From the NCBI GenBank assembly GCA_963709425.1, contig CAVPWG010000001.1, forward strand, positions 434,001-498,000: a stretch of DNA of 64,000 nt, read 5' to 3'. Every line of letters starts with the position of its first letter. Within the stretch, counting starts at the first letter, position 1. A program made the translations under genes and the position numbers. Below the pieces are notes generated by a model. The model was not told where the DNA came from. It saw nothing but the letters and a program-made list of their open reading frames with translations, and searched no databases. Positions 52,229 to 61,549 of this stretch are shown here, piece after piece. This DNA is from JAICJC01 sp963709425 (lineage in GTDB: Bacteria; Actinomycetota; Thermoleophilia; Gaiellales; JAICJC01).

Positions 52229-53272
52229 ATGACTGACCAGCTCATCATCGAGCCGGAGGCGCGGCTCCTTGTCGAGCTTGGACAGGAGCGCGGTGTCGTG
52301 TACGAGGACGAGCTCGCGGGACTGTCCCTCGAGCTCGACCTCGACGCCGACGACGTGCAGACCCTGCGCGACGAGCTCGCACAGCTGGGCGTCGACATCG
52401 TCGAGCCTCCCGCTCCCGAGGAGCGGATCGAGGTCGTCGAGGTCGAGATCGCCACGACGAACAGCCTCGACCTCTTCCTGCGCCAGGCAGGGCGCTACCC
52501 TCTGCTCACAAAGGACGAAGAGGTCATGCTGGCCAAGCGCATCGAGGCCGGCGACCCGCTCGCGAAGCGGCGCATGATCGAGTCCAACCTGCGGCTGGTC
52601 GTGTCCATCGCCAAGCAGTACCGCGGCCAGGGCGTGCCGTTCCTGGATCTGATCCAGGAGGGTGTGCTCGGGTTGAACCGCGCCGTCGAGAAGTTCGACT
52701 GGCGCCGCGACCTCAAGTTCTCGACCTACGCGACGTGGTGGATCCGCCAGGCCGTGCAGCGGTCGATCGCCAACAGCGGCCGGACGATCCGGCTGCCGGT
52801 GCACGTCTCCGACCGCCTGCGGGCGATCGAGCGCGCGCGCCGGTCGCTCGAGGCCAGCCTGGGCCGGGAGCCCTCCGAGGAGGAGATCGCCCGTGCCGCC
52901 GAGCTGACCCAGGATGCGGTGGCCGAGACGCTCGGCCTGGCTCGAAAGACGGTCTCGCTGCACGAGCCCGTGGGCGAGGACGGCGACTCCGAGCTGGGCG
53001 ACATGATCGCCGACCCCGACGCTGGGAACCCGGAGGAGCTGGCCGAGACGCACCTGCGCCACGAGAAGCTCCGCGAGGGGCTGGCCCGGCTCGGCGACCG
53101 CAAGCGCCGCATCCTCGAGATGCGGTTCGGGCTCGACGGCCAGGACCCGCGCAACCTCGAGGAGATCGGCCGCATCGTCGGGCTCACCCGCGAGCGCGTC
53201 CGCCAGCTCGAGGCCGAGGCCCTGCGCGAGCTCGCGGCATCGGCTGACATGCAGCCGCTCCGCGCGGCGTAG
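52229..53272 (+). CDS. RNA polymerase sigma factor, RpoD/SigA family
   Basis: 347 aa group 1/2 sigma-70. Short region 1.1-like acidic N-terminus, region 1.2 (LDLFLRQAGRYPLLTKDEEV), region 2 (NLRLVVSIAKQYRGQGVPFL, KFSTYATWWIRQAVQRSI), region 3 and region 4 (RKRRILEMRFGLDG, LTRERVRQLEAEALREL). All core- and promoter-contact regions are intact, so it can recognise TTGACA/TATAAT-type promoters. Being short and located here, it could be the housekeeping factor or a close group 2 paralogue. ATG 52229 follows a weak GGAGTTG. Confidence 0.9.
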   Translation: MTDQLIIEPEARLLVELGQERGVVYEDELAGLSLELDLDADDVQTLRDELAQLGVDIVEPPAPEERIEVVEVEIATTNSLDLFLRQAGRYPLLTKDEEVMLAKRIEAGDPLAKRRMIESNLRLVVSIAKQYRGQGVPFLDLIQEGVLGLNRAVEKFDWRRDLKFSTYATWWIRQAVQRSIANSGRTIRLPVHVSDRLRAIERARRSLEASLGREPSEEEIARAAELTQDAVAETLGLARKTVSLHEPVGEDGDSELGDMIADPDAGNPEELAETHLRHEKLREGLARLGDRKRRILEMRFGLDGQDPRNLEEIGRIVGLTRERVRQLEAEALRELAASADMQPLRAA

Positions 53273-53279
53273 ACATCCG

Positions 53280-54611
53280 TCAGAGCGTGTGCGGCACGGC
53301 GTGCTTCCACGCGACGCCGGCCGCACGCGCCAGGACGCGGTCGACGACGTCGCGCTCGACGCCCGCCCGCTCCGCGGCCTGCTCGGGCGTCATCCCGAGG
53401 TCGAACGTCGCGACGAGCACGCGGTCGGCGTCGGCGTAGGTGAAGCCGAACTCGTCCTCGTCGGTCTGGCCGCCCCAGAGCCCGGCCGTCGGGTGCTTCG
53501 TGATGATCGCCTCGGGCAGTCCGAGAACGCGCGCCGCGGCGCGTACCTCGGTCTTGTAGAGGTCGGTGATCGGCTCGATGTCCGAGGCGGCGTCGCCGAA
53601 CCTCGTGAAGTAGCCGAGCAGGTTCTCGGTGCGGTTCTCGGTGCCGAGCACGAGGGCGTGCAGGGCCTGGGCGAGGTCGTAGATCACGATCATCCGGCTC
53701 CGGGCGCTGGCGTTCCCGAACCGGATGTCCGAGCCGGCGACGTCCGGCCGGGCCTCGCCGAGGCCCCCCAGGATCGGCTCGATCGACACGGTCAGCAGGT
53801 TCTCGTCCGGGAGCCGGACGGCGGCCGCCGTCGCCGCGGCGTCGTCGAGATGCACCTGCTCGGTGTGCCGGGACGGCAGGCGAACGGCTGTGACGTCGTG
53901 CGCCCCGACGGCGCGGACGGCGATCCCGAGCGCGACGGCGGAGTCGATCCCGCCCGAGAGCCCGATGATCAGGCGGCCCCGCCCCGCGGCAGCCGCCACC
54001 TCGCGCAGCCCGACCGCCTTGGCATCGAGGATCGGCTCGAGCGCGGCCTCGTCGCGGAGCAGCGCGACCCGGTCGAGCGACCCGCCCGCGGCGCGGACCT
54101 CGTCGAGCGCGCGGCGGCCGTCGCCGGCCGCGACGTCGATCGCGGCGGTCGCGTCTGTGAAGACGGTCGTCTCGAACCCCTCACGGACCGCGTCGAGCGC
54201 CGTGGCGCGCACGCAGTAGTCGGTCGCAATCCCCGTCACGAGGACGCGCCGCACACCCGTGTCGCGGAGGAACTCGGCGAGATCGTTTCCCTCGAAGCCC
54301 GAATAGCCCTCGTCATCTGGTTTGACACCGACGTCCTGGATGCGGTCGATCCGGAGCCGGGCGACCGATTCGTGTAGCTCGGCCCCGGGCGTGCCCTGGA
54401 CGCAATGGGGCGGCCACGGCCCGCCCTGCTCGGCGAACGAGGAGTGGTCGGGCGGATGCCAGTCGCGCGTTGCTACGACGGTCCCGGCGCGCTCGGCGAG
54501 CGCGGCGATCGCAGGCCCGAGCCGGTCGCCCCCGGCAACGCCGAGCGCCCCGCCGGGACAGAAGTCGTTCTGGACGTCCACCACGATCAGGCCGGTGGCG
54601 GCATCGCTCAT
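53280..54611 (-). CDS. Nicotinamidase–NAD synthetase fusion protein
   Basis: 443 aa. Residues 1-~190 are an isochorismatase-fold nicotinamidase (PncA): DVQNDFCPGGALGVAGGD, then HPPDHSSF and catalytic Cys in VTGIATDYCVRATAL. Residues ~200-443 are an ammonia-type NAD synthetase (NadE): LIIGLSGGIDSAVALGIAVR, ENRTENLLGYFTRFGD, DLYKTEVRAAARVLGLP. So one polypeptide makes nicotinic acid and also performs the last step of NAD synthesis. ATG 54611 overlaps the pncB stop (ATGA). No glutaminase domain. Confidence 0.9.
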   Translation of the reverse strand: MSDAATGLIVVDVQNDFCPGGALGVAGGDRLGPAIAALAERAGTVVATRDWHPPDHSSFAEQGGPWPPHCVQGTPGAELHESVARLRIDRIQDVGVKPDDEGYSGFEGNDLAEFLRDTGVRRVLVTGIATDYCVRATALDAVREGFETTVFTDATAAIDVAAGDGRRALDEVRAAGGSLDRVALLRDEAALEPILDAKAVGLREVAAAAGRGRLIIGLSGGIDSAVALGIAVRAVGAHDVTAVRLPSRHTEQVHLDDAAATAAAVRLPDENLLTVSIEPILGGLGEARPDVAGSDIRFGNASARSRMIVIYDLAQALHALVLGTENRTENLLGYFTRFGDAASDIEPITDLYKTEVRAAARVLGLPEAIITKHPTAGLWGGQTDEDEFGFTYADADRVLVATFDLGMTPEQAAERAGVERDVVDRVLARAAGVAWKHAVPHTL

Positions 54612-55912
54612 CGCAGTTCCTCCTCGAGTGCGCGCAGGCGAGCAGAGAGCGGCGGCGGCAGAGTATCGGGGTCGCGCAGCGCGCGCACGCCCTCGGGCAG
54701 CGCGGCGACCTCCTCGGCGGCCCGGACGCGGGCCGCCTCGATCGGCGGCGCGGGCCCGACGCGGGCCCCGCCCGAGAGGACGGGCTCGAGCAGCGGTCGG
54801 CCGGGGATGTCCTCGTCGACGAGGCCGATCACGTCGCCGCCGGCGCTGCGAAAGACCTGATGGCGCCCGGGCAGGTTCGACTTCGGCCCGGCGGCCTTCA
54901 TCACAGGGCGCCCGTTCGACTCGACGAGCTTGTAGACGCCGCCGAGCACCGGCGCGTCGCTCGAGGTGGTGAGTGCCGTGCCGACCCCGAAGCCGTCGAT
55001 CCGGGCGCCGTCCGCGAGCAGGTCGGCGATGCGGTACTCGTCGAGGTCGCCCGAGCAGACGATCTGCGTCTCGTCGAGCCCGCCGTCGTCGAGCACGTCG
55101 CGGACAGCCGCCGTCAGCGTCACGAGGTCGCCCGAGTCGATCCGGACGGACTGCGGGACGATGCCGGTCTCGCGGGACGCCTCCACGGCGGCATGCGCGC
55201 CGGCCAGCGGGTCGTGGGTGTCGATCAGGAGCGTCGAGCGCTCAGGGTGGTGGCGCAGGAACGCGACGAACGCCTCGACGTCGGTCGGAAACGAGAGGAT
55301 GTAACTGTGGGCCATCGTCCCGGTGGTCGGCACGCCGAAGAGATACCCCGCCGCGACGGTCGCCGTCGCCGCGCAGCCCCCGATGTACGCGGCCCGGGCC
55401 GCGAGGAGGCCGGCGTCGGCTCCGTGCGCACGCCGGAAACCGAAGTCCACCACCGGCCGGCCCGCGGCGGCGGTCACGATCCGGCTGGCCTTGGTGGCGA
55501 TCAGCGTCTGGAAGTTGACCTGGTTCAGGAGCAGCGTCTCGGCCAGCTGGCACGTCAGGAGGTCGCCCTCGACGCGCAGGATCGGCTCGCGGGCATGCAC
55601 CACGGTGCCCTCCGGGACCGCCGCCAGATCGCCGGTGAACGCAACCGTCGCCAGTCTGGCGAGCAGCGCCGGCGAGCAGATCCGCGCCCGCTCGAGGTAG
55701 GCCAGCGCCTCGGCACCGAAGCGCAGCTCGGTGAGCACCGCCACTGCTCGCTCGAGGCCGGCGGCGACCAGGTAGCCGCGATCGGGCGGCAGCTCGCGGG
55801 CGAAGAGCTCGAACGCGACCGGCAGCCGGTCCTTGCCCTCTGCCAGGTACGAGTCGGCCATGGCCAGCTCGTACTCGTCGACAAGCAGCTCGTTGGGCGC
55901 GGCGGCGATCAC
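54608..55912 (-). CDS. pncB: Nicotinate phosphoribosyltransferase
   Basis: 434 aa. Converts nicotinate + PRPP to nicotinate mononucleotide. Motifs: ELAMADSYLAEG at the start, VDFGFRRAHGADAGLLAARA, GTMAHSYILSF with the catalytic His, LLIDTHDPLAGA, SVRIDSGDL. GTG 55912 overlaps the nrtR stop (GTGA). Works between the nicotinamidase and NadE halves of the next gene. Confidence 0.94.
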   Translation of the reverse strand: MIAAAPNELLVDEYELAMADSYLAEGKDRLPVAFELFARELPPDRGYLVAAGLERAVAVLTELRFGAEALAYLERARICSPALLARLATVAFTGDLAAVPEGTVVHAREPILRVEGDLLTCQLAETLLLNQVNFQTLIATKASRIVTAAAGRPVVDFGFRRAHGADAGLLAARAAYIGGCAATATVAAGYLFGVPTTGTMAHSYILSFPTDVEAFVAFLRHHPERSTLLIDTHDPLAGAHAAVEASRETGIVPQSVRIDSGDLVTLTAAVRDVLDDGGLDETQIVCSGDLDEYRIADLLADGARIDGFGVGTALTTSSDAPVLGGVYKLVESNGRPVMKAAGPKSNLPGRHQVFRSAGGDVIGLVDEDIPGRPLLEPVLSGGARVGPAPPIEAARVRAAEEVAALPEGVRALRDPDTLPPPLSARLRALEEELR

Positions 55913-56610
55913 CCCGACCGCCGGTAGCGCGCGCTCTGGGCCAGGATCAGCGGACGGCGGTCGGCGAAGCGGTAGAGGGCGGCCGGTCGGCCGCCGGTGG
56001 CCCGCTCGCCGGCCTCGGCGAGCACCCCCCACCCGAGCGCGATCCGGCGGAAGTTGTTCGGCTCGAACGCGCGGCCGATGCCGGCCTCGTAGACGTGCCG
56101 CAGCTCGCTCATCGTGAAGGCGTCGGGCAGGAGACCCCACGCCACGTTCTGGTACTCGAGCTTGTACGCCAGCCGCCGGCGCGCGTAGCCCAGGATATCG
56201 TCGTGGTCGAACGCGAGCACCCGCGCTCCCTCCATCTCCTGGAGCAGCGGCTCGAGCGGCCGCCACGCCGCCTCGCGGGCGTCCGATCCCGGGGCGAGCT
56301 GGACGCGTGCGGCGTCGACGAGCGCCAGGTAGCAACACGAGATCACGCGTCCACGCGGGTCGCGGTCGACCTCCGAGAAGGTCGCCAGCTGCTCCATGAA
56401 GGTGTCGATGACGCCCGTCTCCTCGCGCAGCTCGCGTACGGCCGCCTCCTCGAGCGTCTCGGTGGACTCGATGCCGCCGCCCGGAAGCGCCCAGTAGCTC
56501 TCGTAGGGCTCGTAGCGCCGCCGCACGAGCAGCACGTGCATCGCCCCGCTCAGGTATGCGAATACGGCCACGTCGGCCGCGACACGCGGATGTTCACTCC
56601 GCTCCGCCAC
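55909..56610 (-). CDS. nrtR: NUDIX-type regulator NrtR
   Basis: 233 aa: N-terminal Nudix domain with an intact box (GGGIESTETLEEAAVRELRE followed by ETGV) and a C-terminal winged helix (FTMSELRHVYEAGIGRAFEP, NNFRRIAL). NrtR represses NAD genes and binds ADP-ribose. The intact box suggests it may still hydrolyse ADP-ribose. First gene of the nrtR-pncB-pncA::nadE operon; GTG 56610 is 11 bases after the likely +1. Confidence 0.9.
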   Translation of the reverse strand: MAERSEHPRVAADVAVFAYLSGAMHVLLVRRRYEPYESYWALPGGGIESTETLEEAAVRELREETGVIDTFMEQLATFSEVDRDPRGRVISCCYLALVDAARVQLAPGSDAREAAWRPLEPLLQEMEGARVLAFDHDDILGYARRRLAYKLEYQNVAWGLLPDAFTMSELRHVYEAGIGRAFEPNNFRRIALGWGVLAEAGERATGGRPAALYRFADRRPLILAQSARYRRSG

Positions 56611-56625
56611 TTTTAGACCTCGTGA

Positions 56626-58029
56626 CTATTCTACCACTGCAGGCGACACGAGAATCGTCCGCAGCGAGGTGTAGAGCTCACGCGCCGCCTTCCCCTGCTC
56701 CCGCGGGCCGAGCCCCGAGGCCTTCTCGCCGCCGAACGGTGCGTGCAGGTCGACACCCGACGTCGGCTGGTTCACGCGCACGAGGCCGGTGTCGACCCGC
56801 CGCGCCAGGTCGAGGACACGGTCGAGGTCGCGCGTGAAGATCGAGGTCGAGAGCCCGTAGCGGACGCCGTTCGTGAGCTCCAAGGCGTGGGCGGCGTCGC
56901 GGGCCTCGAGCACCGCAGCCACCGGCGCGAACACCTCCTCCTGGGCCAGCTCGGCGCCCGGATCCGACACCTCGACGAGCGCCGGGGCCAGGTAGTGGCC
57001 GGCGCCCTCGATCGCCGTCCCGCCCGCGAGCACCCGCCCGCCGGCATCGGCCGCCCGCTCGACCGCCGCGACGGCGGCGGCGCGCGCGTCGCCGGTGATG
57101 AGCGGCCCGACCTCGCACGCCGCGTCGGCCGGGTTCTCGACGACCAGGCCGCGCACCTCGGCGACGAGCGCCTCGCGCAGGTCGGCGGCGACACCGTGCT
57201 CGGCGATCACGCGGCTCGTGGCCGTGCACTTCTGGCCGGCGTACCCCATCGCCGCGCGCGCGATCGTCGCGGCGGCGCGGCCGATGTCGGCGTCGGCCAG
57301 CACGATCGACGCGTTCTGACCGCCCATCTCGCACTGGGCGGCGAGGCCGCGGTCGGCGGCCTGCCGGGCGACCGACGCCCCGGCGGCTGCCGACCCGGTG
57401 AACGAGATCGCGCCCAGCCCGGCGTGACCCGCGAGAGCGATTCCGGCGTCGGCTCCGCCCTGCACGAGCTGCACGAGCCCGGGCACGAGCTCCGGCTCGA
57501 GGCACGCCATGAGCGCCTCGGCGGATGCCGGCGAAAGCGGTGAGGCCTTCCACACGCACGCGTTCCCGTGCGCAAGCGCGGGGGCCAGCTTCCAGGCCGG
57601 AATGGCGAGCGGGAAGTTCCAGGGGGTGATCAGCCCGACGACCCCGCGCGGCCGCCGCCTGGTCATGAGGAGCGAGCGGCCGTCGGCCGGCGGATACGTC
57701 TCGCCGTCCGGGTCGAGCGCGGCCTGGGCGTGGTAGCGAAGGATCGCGGCGGTGCGCACGACCTCGCCGCGCGCCTCGACGACCGGCTTCCCCACCTCGC
57801 GGCAGACGAGCGCCGAGAGCTCGTCGGCGCCGGCCTCGATGCGGGCCGCGGCGCGCGTCAGGGCATCGGCGCGCGTCTGGCCCGGCGCACCGGCCCACGC
57901 GGGCGCTGCGTCCGCCGCCGCGATGACGGCGCGGTCGACGTCGATCCCACCGCTCGGCGCGAAGACCCCGATGACGTCGGCCGGGTCGGCGGGGTTCGTG
58001 CTCGTGATCTGGACGGCCGAGACGGCCAC
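56626..58029 (-). CDS. Aldehyde dehydrogenase (NAD(P)+-dependent)
   Basis: 467 aa. Catalytic Cys in GYAGQKCTATSR, Glu in CEMGGQNASIVL, cofactor loop FTGSAAAGASVARQ, PWNFPLAIPAWKLAPALA. Similar to semialdehyde dehydrogenases (succinate or 2-oxoglutarate semialdehyde). Substrate not determined. GTG 58029 is 7 bases after the stop of a 30-aa membrane peptide. Followed by the NAD operon, possibly cotranscribed. Confidence 0.92.
   Translation of the reverse strand: MAVSAVQITSTNPADPADVIGVFAPSGGIDVDRAVIAAADAAPAWAGAPGQTRADALTRAAARIEAGADELSALVCREVGKPVVEARGEVVRTAAILRYHAQAALDPDGETYPPADGRSLLMTRRRPRGVVGLITPWNFPLAIPAWKLAPALAHGNACVWKASPLSPASAEALMACLEPELVPGLVQLVQGGADAGIALAGHAGLGAISFTGSAAAGASVARQAADRGLAAQCEMGGQNASIVLADADIGRAAATIARAAMGYAGQKCTATSRVIAEHGVAADLREALVAEVRGLVVENPADAACEVGPLITGDARAAAVAAVERAADAGGRVLAGGTAIEGAGHYLAPALVEVSDPGAELAQEEVFAPVAAVLEARDAAHALELTNGVRYGLSTSIFTRDLDRVLDLARRVDTGLVRVNQPTSGVDLHAPFGGEKASGLGPREQGKAARELYTSLRTILVSPAVVE
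56628..56633 (-). promoter_or_regulatory. -10 box of the nrtR operon
   Basis: TAGAAT on the minus strand inside an imperfect palindrome (GTGGTAGAATAGTCAC), a plausible NrtR site. It overlaps the stop codon of the aldehyde dehydrogenase gene, which therefore reads into it. Confidence 0.45.
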
Positions 58030-58036
58030 CGCGCGG

Positions 58037-58129
58037 CTACCTGCTGACGGAGATGACGAGCGCCAAGAGGCCCATCAGCACGAGGACCGTCAGGAGCACC
58101 CACCACCGAGACGTCGAGGGGTTCGTCAT
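58037..58129 (-). CDS. Small membrane peptide (30 aa)
   Basis: ATG 58129; product has one helix (WVLLTVLVLMGLLALVISV) after a short polar start. Located 7 bases before the aldehyde dehydrogenase start, which has no strong ribosome-binding site of its own, so coupling is possible. Function unknown. Confidence 0.5.
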   Translation of the reverse strand: MTNPSTSRWWVLLTVLVLMGLLALVISVSR

Positions 58130-58144
58130 AGGTCGAGGATATTA

Positions 58145-58199
58145 CCGACCGCTCCCGGTCGGGCGTCAGGCGGCGTTGGCGGGATAGGCCGCAACGCCG
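58145..58199. repeat. Two perfect stem-loops between divergent genes
   Basis: CCGACCG-CTCC-CGGTCGG at 58145-58162 and CGGCGTTG-(13)-CAACGCCG at 58171-58199. They lie upstream of the response regulator promoter (TACACT at 58256-58261) and 16 bp from the small peptide gene. They could be operator or terminator elements. Confidence 0.45.
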
Positions 58200-58267
58200 A
58201 CGCTCGCGCCGGTCGGAGCCCGGCGTCCCGGTCCGGAGTCGAGGCCGGAGCCACCTACACTCCCGGA

Positions 58268-59005
58268 ATGTCTGCCGACGAGACGTTGGTGCCTCCGCCT
58301 GCCCGGGCGACACGGGTGGTCGTCGTCGAGGACGAGCAGTCCATCTCGGACCCGCTGCGATCGGCGCTGGAGCGCGAGGGGTACCGCGTCGAGGTCGCCT
58401 CGACCGGCGCGGCGGGGCTCGAGGCGGTGCGCCGGGACGAGCCGGACGTCGTCCTGCTCGACCTCATGCTGCCCGATATCGACGGCCGCGACGTCTGCCG
58501 GACGATCCGCTCGTCGTCGCGGGTCCCGATCATCATGCTCACCGCCCGCGGGCTCGAGACCGACCGCGTCGTGGGGCTCGAGCTCGGCGCCGACGACTAC
58601 CTCGTGAAGCCGTTCGGCATGGCCGAGCTTGTCGCCCGGATCCGTGCCGTCCTCCGCCGCAGCGCGGCGGATCCGGCGCCGGCCGCCGACGTGATCGAGA
58701 TCGGCGACGTCCGCCTCGACCCGCGCACGCGGTCGGCGACGCAGGGCGCCGATCCGCTCGATCTCCCGCGCCGGGAGTTCGACCTCCTGCACATGCTGAT
58801 GGCGAACGCGGGCACGGTGCTGCCGCGCCAGAAGCTGATGGACGACGTCTGGGGCATCGACTGGTTCGGGTCGACGAAGACGCTCGACGTGCACGTCGCG
58901 GGCCTTCGCCGGCGGCTGGGCGACGAGGCCCAGGGGTCGCGGTACATCCACACCGTGCGCGGTGTCGGCTTCCGGTTCTCGTCACCCGAGGAGCTGCCAG
59001 GGTGA
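58268..59005 (+). CDS. OmpR/PhoB-family response regulator
   Basis: 245 aa. Receiver: VVVVEDEQSISDPLRSAL, phosphoacceptor Asp in VVLLDLMLPDIDG, LTARG and LVKPFGMAELVARI; then OmpR-type winged helix (DLPRREFDLLHMLMANAG, HVAGLRRRLGDE, YIHTVRGVGFRF). ATG 58268 lies 6 bases after TACACT, a leaderless start. Overlaps the kinase gene by GTGA. Confidence 0.94.
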   Translation: MSADETLVPPPARATRVVVVEDEQSISDPLRSALEREGYRVEVASTGAAGLEAVRRDEPDVVLLDLMLPDIDGRDVCRTIRSSSRVPIIMLTARGLETDRVVGLELGADDYLVKPFGMAELVARIRAVLRRSAADPAPAADVIEIGDVRLDPRTRSATQGADPLDLPRREFDLLHMLMANAGTVLPRQKLMDDVWGIDWFGSTKTLDVHVAGLRRRLGDEAQGSRYIHTVRGVGFRFSSPEELPG

Positions 59006-60417
59006 CGCTCCGGCGACGGCTGGTCGTAGCCTTCGCGTACCTGCTCGTCCTGACCGTCGTGGCACTCGCGATCCCGCTGGGCGTCAGCGTCGACCGCCGG
59101 GCGAAGGACGCGTTCTACAACCGCCTGAGCACGCAGGCCCAGGTGGTCGCCTCCTCACTGGGGGGCACGGCGATTCCCGGCGGCACGCGCCAGAACCTGC
59201 GGACCGCGGTCGCCACCGACGGCGGCCAGACCGACGCGCGCGTGATCGTGACCGACGGATCGGATCGGGCCTTTCTGCTGGCAGACAGCGACGACAAGGG
59301 GGCCCGGCCACCGCGGGTCGCCTACAACACCGCCGGCCGACCCGAGATCCAGGCGGCGCTCGACGGCAAATCCGTGCGCTTCATCCGCCACAGCGTCGAC
59401 CTGGGCGGCGACCTCCTCGTGGTTGCCTCGCCCGTGCTCAAAGACGGGAGGGTGGTCGGCACGGTGCGCCTCTCCCAGCCGATGGCCGCGGTGGACGCCC
59501 GGGTGCGGCGGAGTTGGGAGGCGATCGCCGCCGTGGCGGCCGTGGTCGCGATCGTCGGCTTCGCCGTCGCATGGGGCCTTGCGACCTCGCTCGCACGGCC
59601 GCTGCACTCGCTGGCAGGCACCGCGGAGCGGCTCGGACAGGGCGACCTCTCGGCCCGCGCCGAGGCAACGGGACCGCCCGACGTCGCGGCGGTGGCGGTC
59701 GAGCTGAACCGGATGGCGGCCGAGCTGACCGCCCTCCTCGACGCCCAGCGCGAGTTCGTCGCGAACGCATCCCACCAGATGCGGACGCCGCTCACCGGGC
59801 TTCGGCTCAGGCTCGAGGCGCTCGCGACCGGCCCGCCGCCCGATCCCGAGGCGGAGCTTGCGCTGCGCGAGGTCGACCGGATGAGCGACCTCGTGGCCGA
59901 CCTCCTGGTGCTCGCGCGCGCCGGCGTTCCTCCCCGCTCGGTGGCCTCGTCGGATCTTGCCGAGCAGGCCCGGGCTGCGGCCGACCGCTGGCGCCCGGTG
60001 GCCGAGGATCGCGAACAGGCCTTCGCCTTCGACGCACCGCCGGCGCCTGTCGTCGTCGGCGCCGACCCCTCCGACGTCGCCATCGTCCTCGACAACCTGA
60101 TCGAGAACGCAATCGTCTACAGCCCGTCGGGGGCGACCGTCTCGGTGACGGTGTCGCGGAACAGCGGAGGCGTTGTGCACGTCGCGGACGACGGCCCGGG
60201 CATCCATTCCTCCGAGGCCAACCGAGTGTTCGACCGCTTCTTCCGGGGCAAGGCCGGAAGCGGAGTGCCGGGCGGCACCGGCCTCGGCCTCACGATCGTG
60301 CACGACCTGGCGACCCGGTGGAACGGGTCGGTCGAGCTCGAGGCGACGGGGCGGGGAACACGCATCGCCGTACGGTTCCCGGAGCCGGGCGAGGCGACGG
60401 AGCTTACCGAGCCCTAA
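59002..60417 (+). CDS. Sensor histidine kinase
   Basis: 471 aa. Two membrane helices (VVAFAYLLVLTVVALAIPLG and AIAAVAAVVAIVGFAVAWGL) flank an extracellular sensor of ~130 aa; HAMP; His in FVANASHQMRTPLTGLRLRL (H-box); N-box DNLIENAIVYSP; G1 HVADDGPGIH; G2 GGTGLGLTIV. Partner of the preceding response regulator. The signal is unknown; three small secreted proteins follow and may be targets. Confidence 0.93.
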   Translation: MTLRRRLVVAFAYLLVLTVVALAIPLGVSVDRRAKDAFYNRLSTQAQVVASSLGGTAIPGGTRQNLRTAVATDGGQTDARVIVTDGSDRAFLLADSDDKGARPPRVAYNTAGRPEIQAALDGKSVRFIRHSVDLGGDLLVVASPVLKDGRVVGTVRLSQPMAAVDARVRRSWEAIAAVAAVVAIVGFAVAWGLATSLARPLHSLAGTAERLGQGDLSARAEATGPPDVAAVAVELNRMAAELTALLDAQREFVANASHQMRTPLTGLRLRLEALATGPPPDPEAELALREVDRMSDLVADLLVLARAGVPPRSVASSDLAEQARAAADRWRPVAEDREQAFAFDAPPAPVVVGADPSDVAIVLDNLIENAIVYSPSGATVSVTVSRNSGGVVHVADDGPGIHSSEANRVFDRFFRGKAGSGVPGGTGLGLTIVHDLATRWNGSVELEATGRGTRIAVRFPEPGEATELTEP

Positions 60418-60464
60418 CCTTGCGCTGGCCGGCGCCTCACCCGCCGCCGCCTATCCTGAGACCA

Positions 60465-60880
60465 ATGCGGCACCGGCTCGCCATCGTCCTCACCGTCATC
60501 GGCGCGATCGCGCTCCCGGTCGTCATGGCCGCGACGGTGCTCTACGCGTCCGACGCCGCGATCGGCGATCCCGCCGAGCCGCTGACACCGCAGTTCAAGA
60601 CGACCGGGCCGGGCACGACGACGGGCACCGGCACCACCGACGACAACTCCCCGGGCGGCCAGACCGGCGGTACGACCACCGGCGCCGACGACCACGGCGG
60701 CTGGGCTCCAGCGGCGGGAGCGGCTCCTCGGGCGGCGGGTCTGACGACGGCTCCGGCGGCGGCGGTTCCACGAGCGGCGGGAGCGGCTCGTCGCACGGCG
60801 GCGGCGACGACGGCGGTAGCAGCGGTGGCGGTGGCGGCAGCGGCAGCAGCGGCCACGGCGGCGGCGGCGGCGACGACTGA
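60465..60880 (+). CDS. Small membrane-anchored Gly/Ser-rich protein (one apparent frameshift)
   Basis: 138 aa after correction. One N-terminal helix (LAIVLTVIGAIALPVVMAAT), then a low-complexity tail of Gly, Ser, Thr and Asp ending in GGGGGDD. TATCCT ends 7 bases before the ATG (leaderless). Here the frame is restored by adding one base at ~60703 (the only deletion-type shift). Function unknown. Confidence 0.6.
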
Positions 60881-60992
60881 CCGTCGCTTGCCGAAGGCTT
60901 GCGAACACCGTTCCTTGCCATAGCCCGCCCCTAACCGGGCCTCTCCTACGGTGAGTTGGCAGCACCGGAAACCCACCAAAGGAGAGGCACTG

Positions 60993-61503
60993 ATGAACAC
61001 CACCAAGCTCACACGCCGGCTCGTCATCGGGATCGGCATTCCGGCGGCGCTCGCCACCGGCGCGATCGCCGCGGCGGCCAGCAGCGGCGGGTCGTCGTCC
61101 CCGTCCGACGACCAGGCGACGACGACCATCACCCAGACCGCCGCCGGCGTCGACCGAGATCGTGTCGGTCCGCGAGCCCGGCGAGGACGTCCGCGGCAAC
61201 GCCGACGAGAAGGAGCAGCGCGGCCGCGCGAACGAGCCCGGCGAGGACATCCGCGGGAACGCCGACGAGGCCGAGCACCAGAACGAGGCCGGCGACGACA
61301 ACGGCCAGGATCAGCAGGTCGACCAGGGCCAGCAGGGTCACGACGACAACGGCAACTCGGGCCCGGGCGGGAGCCAGGACGACAACAGCGGGCCGGGGAA
61401 CGGCGACGACGACTCGAGCGGTCCCGGCGGTGGAAACGATGACGGAAGCGGCCATGACGACGGCGGCTCCGGCCACGGCGGAGACGGCGGCGGCGACGAC
61501 TGA
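60993..61503 (+). CDS. Secreted acidic Gly/Asp-rich repeat protein (one apparent frameshift)
   Basis: 169 aa after correction. Signal-like N-terminus (RRLVIGIGIPAALATGAIAA); then a tandem repeat EPGEDVRGNADE / EPGEDIRGNADE and a long Asp/Gly/Asn-rich tail resembling Ca2+-binding low-complexity regions. ATG 60993 has a good GGAGAGG ribosome-binding site. Extra base at ~61147. Function unknown. Confidence 0.6.
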
Positions 61504-61549
61504 TCGCCCGGAAGCCTGACGAACCACCAACGAGAAAGGAACCCGCGAA

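Noticed and set aside
61200..61290. Direct repeats as a CRISPR array
   Set aside because: The two copies encode the repeated peptide EPGED(V/I)RGNADE in frame; no spacer-repeat periodicity.
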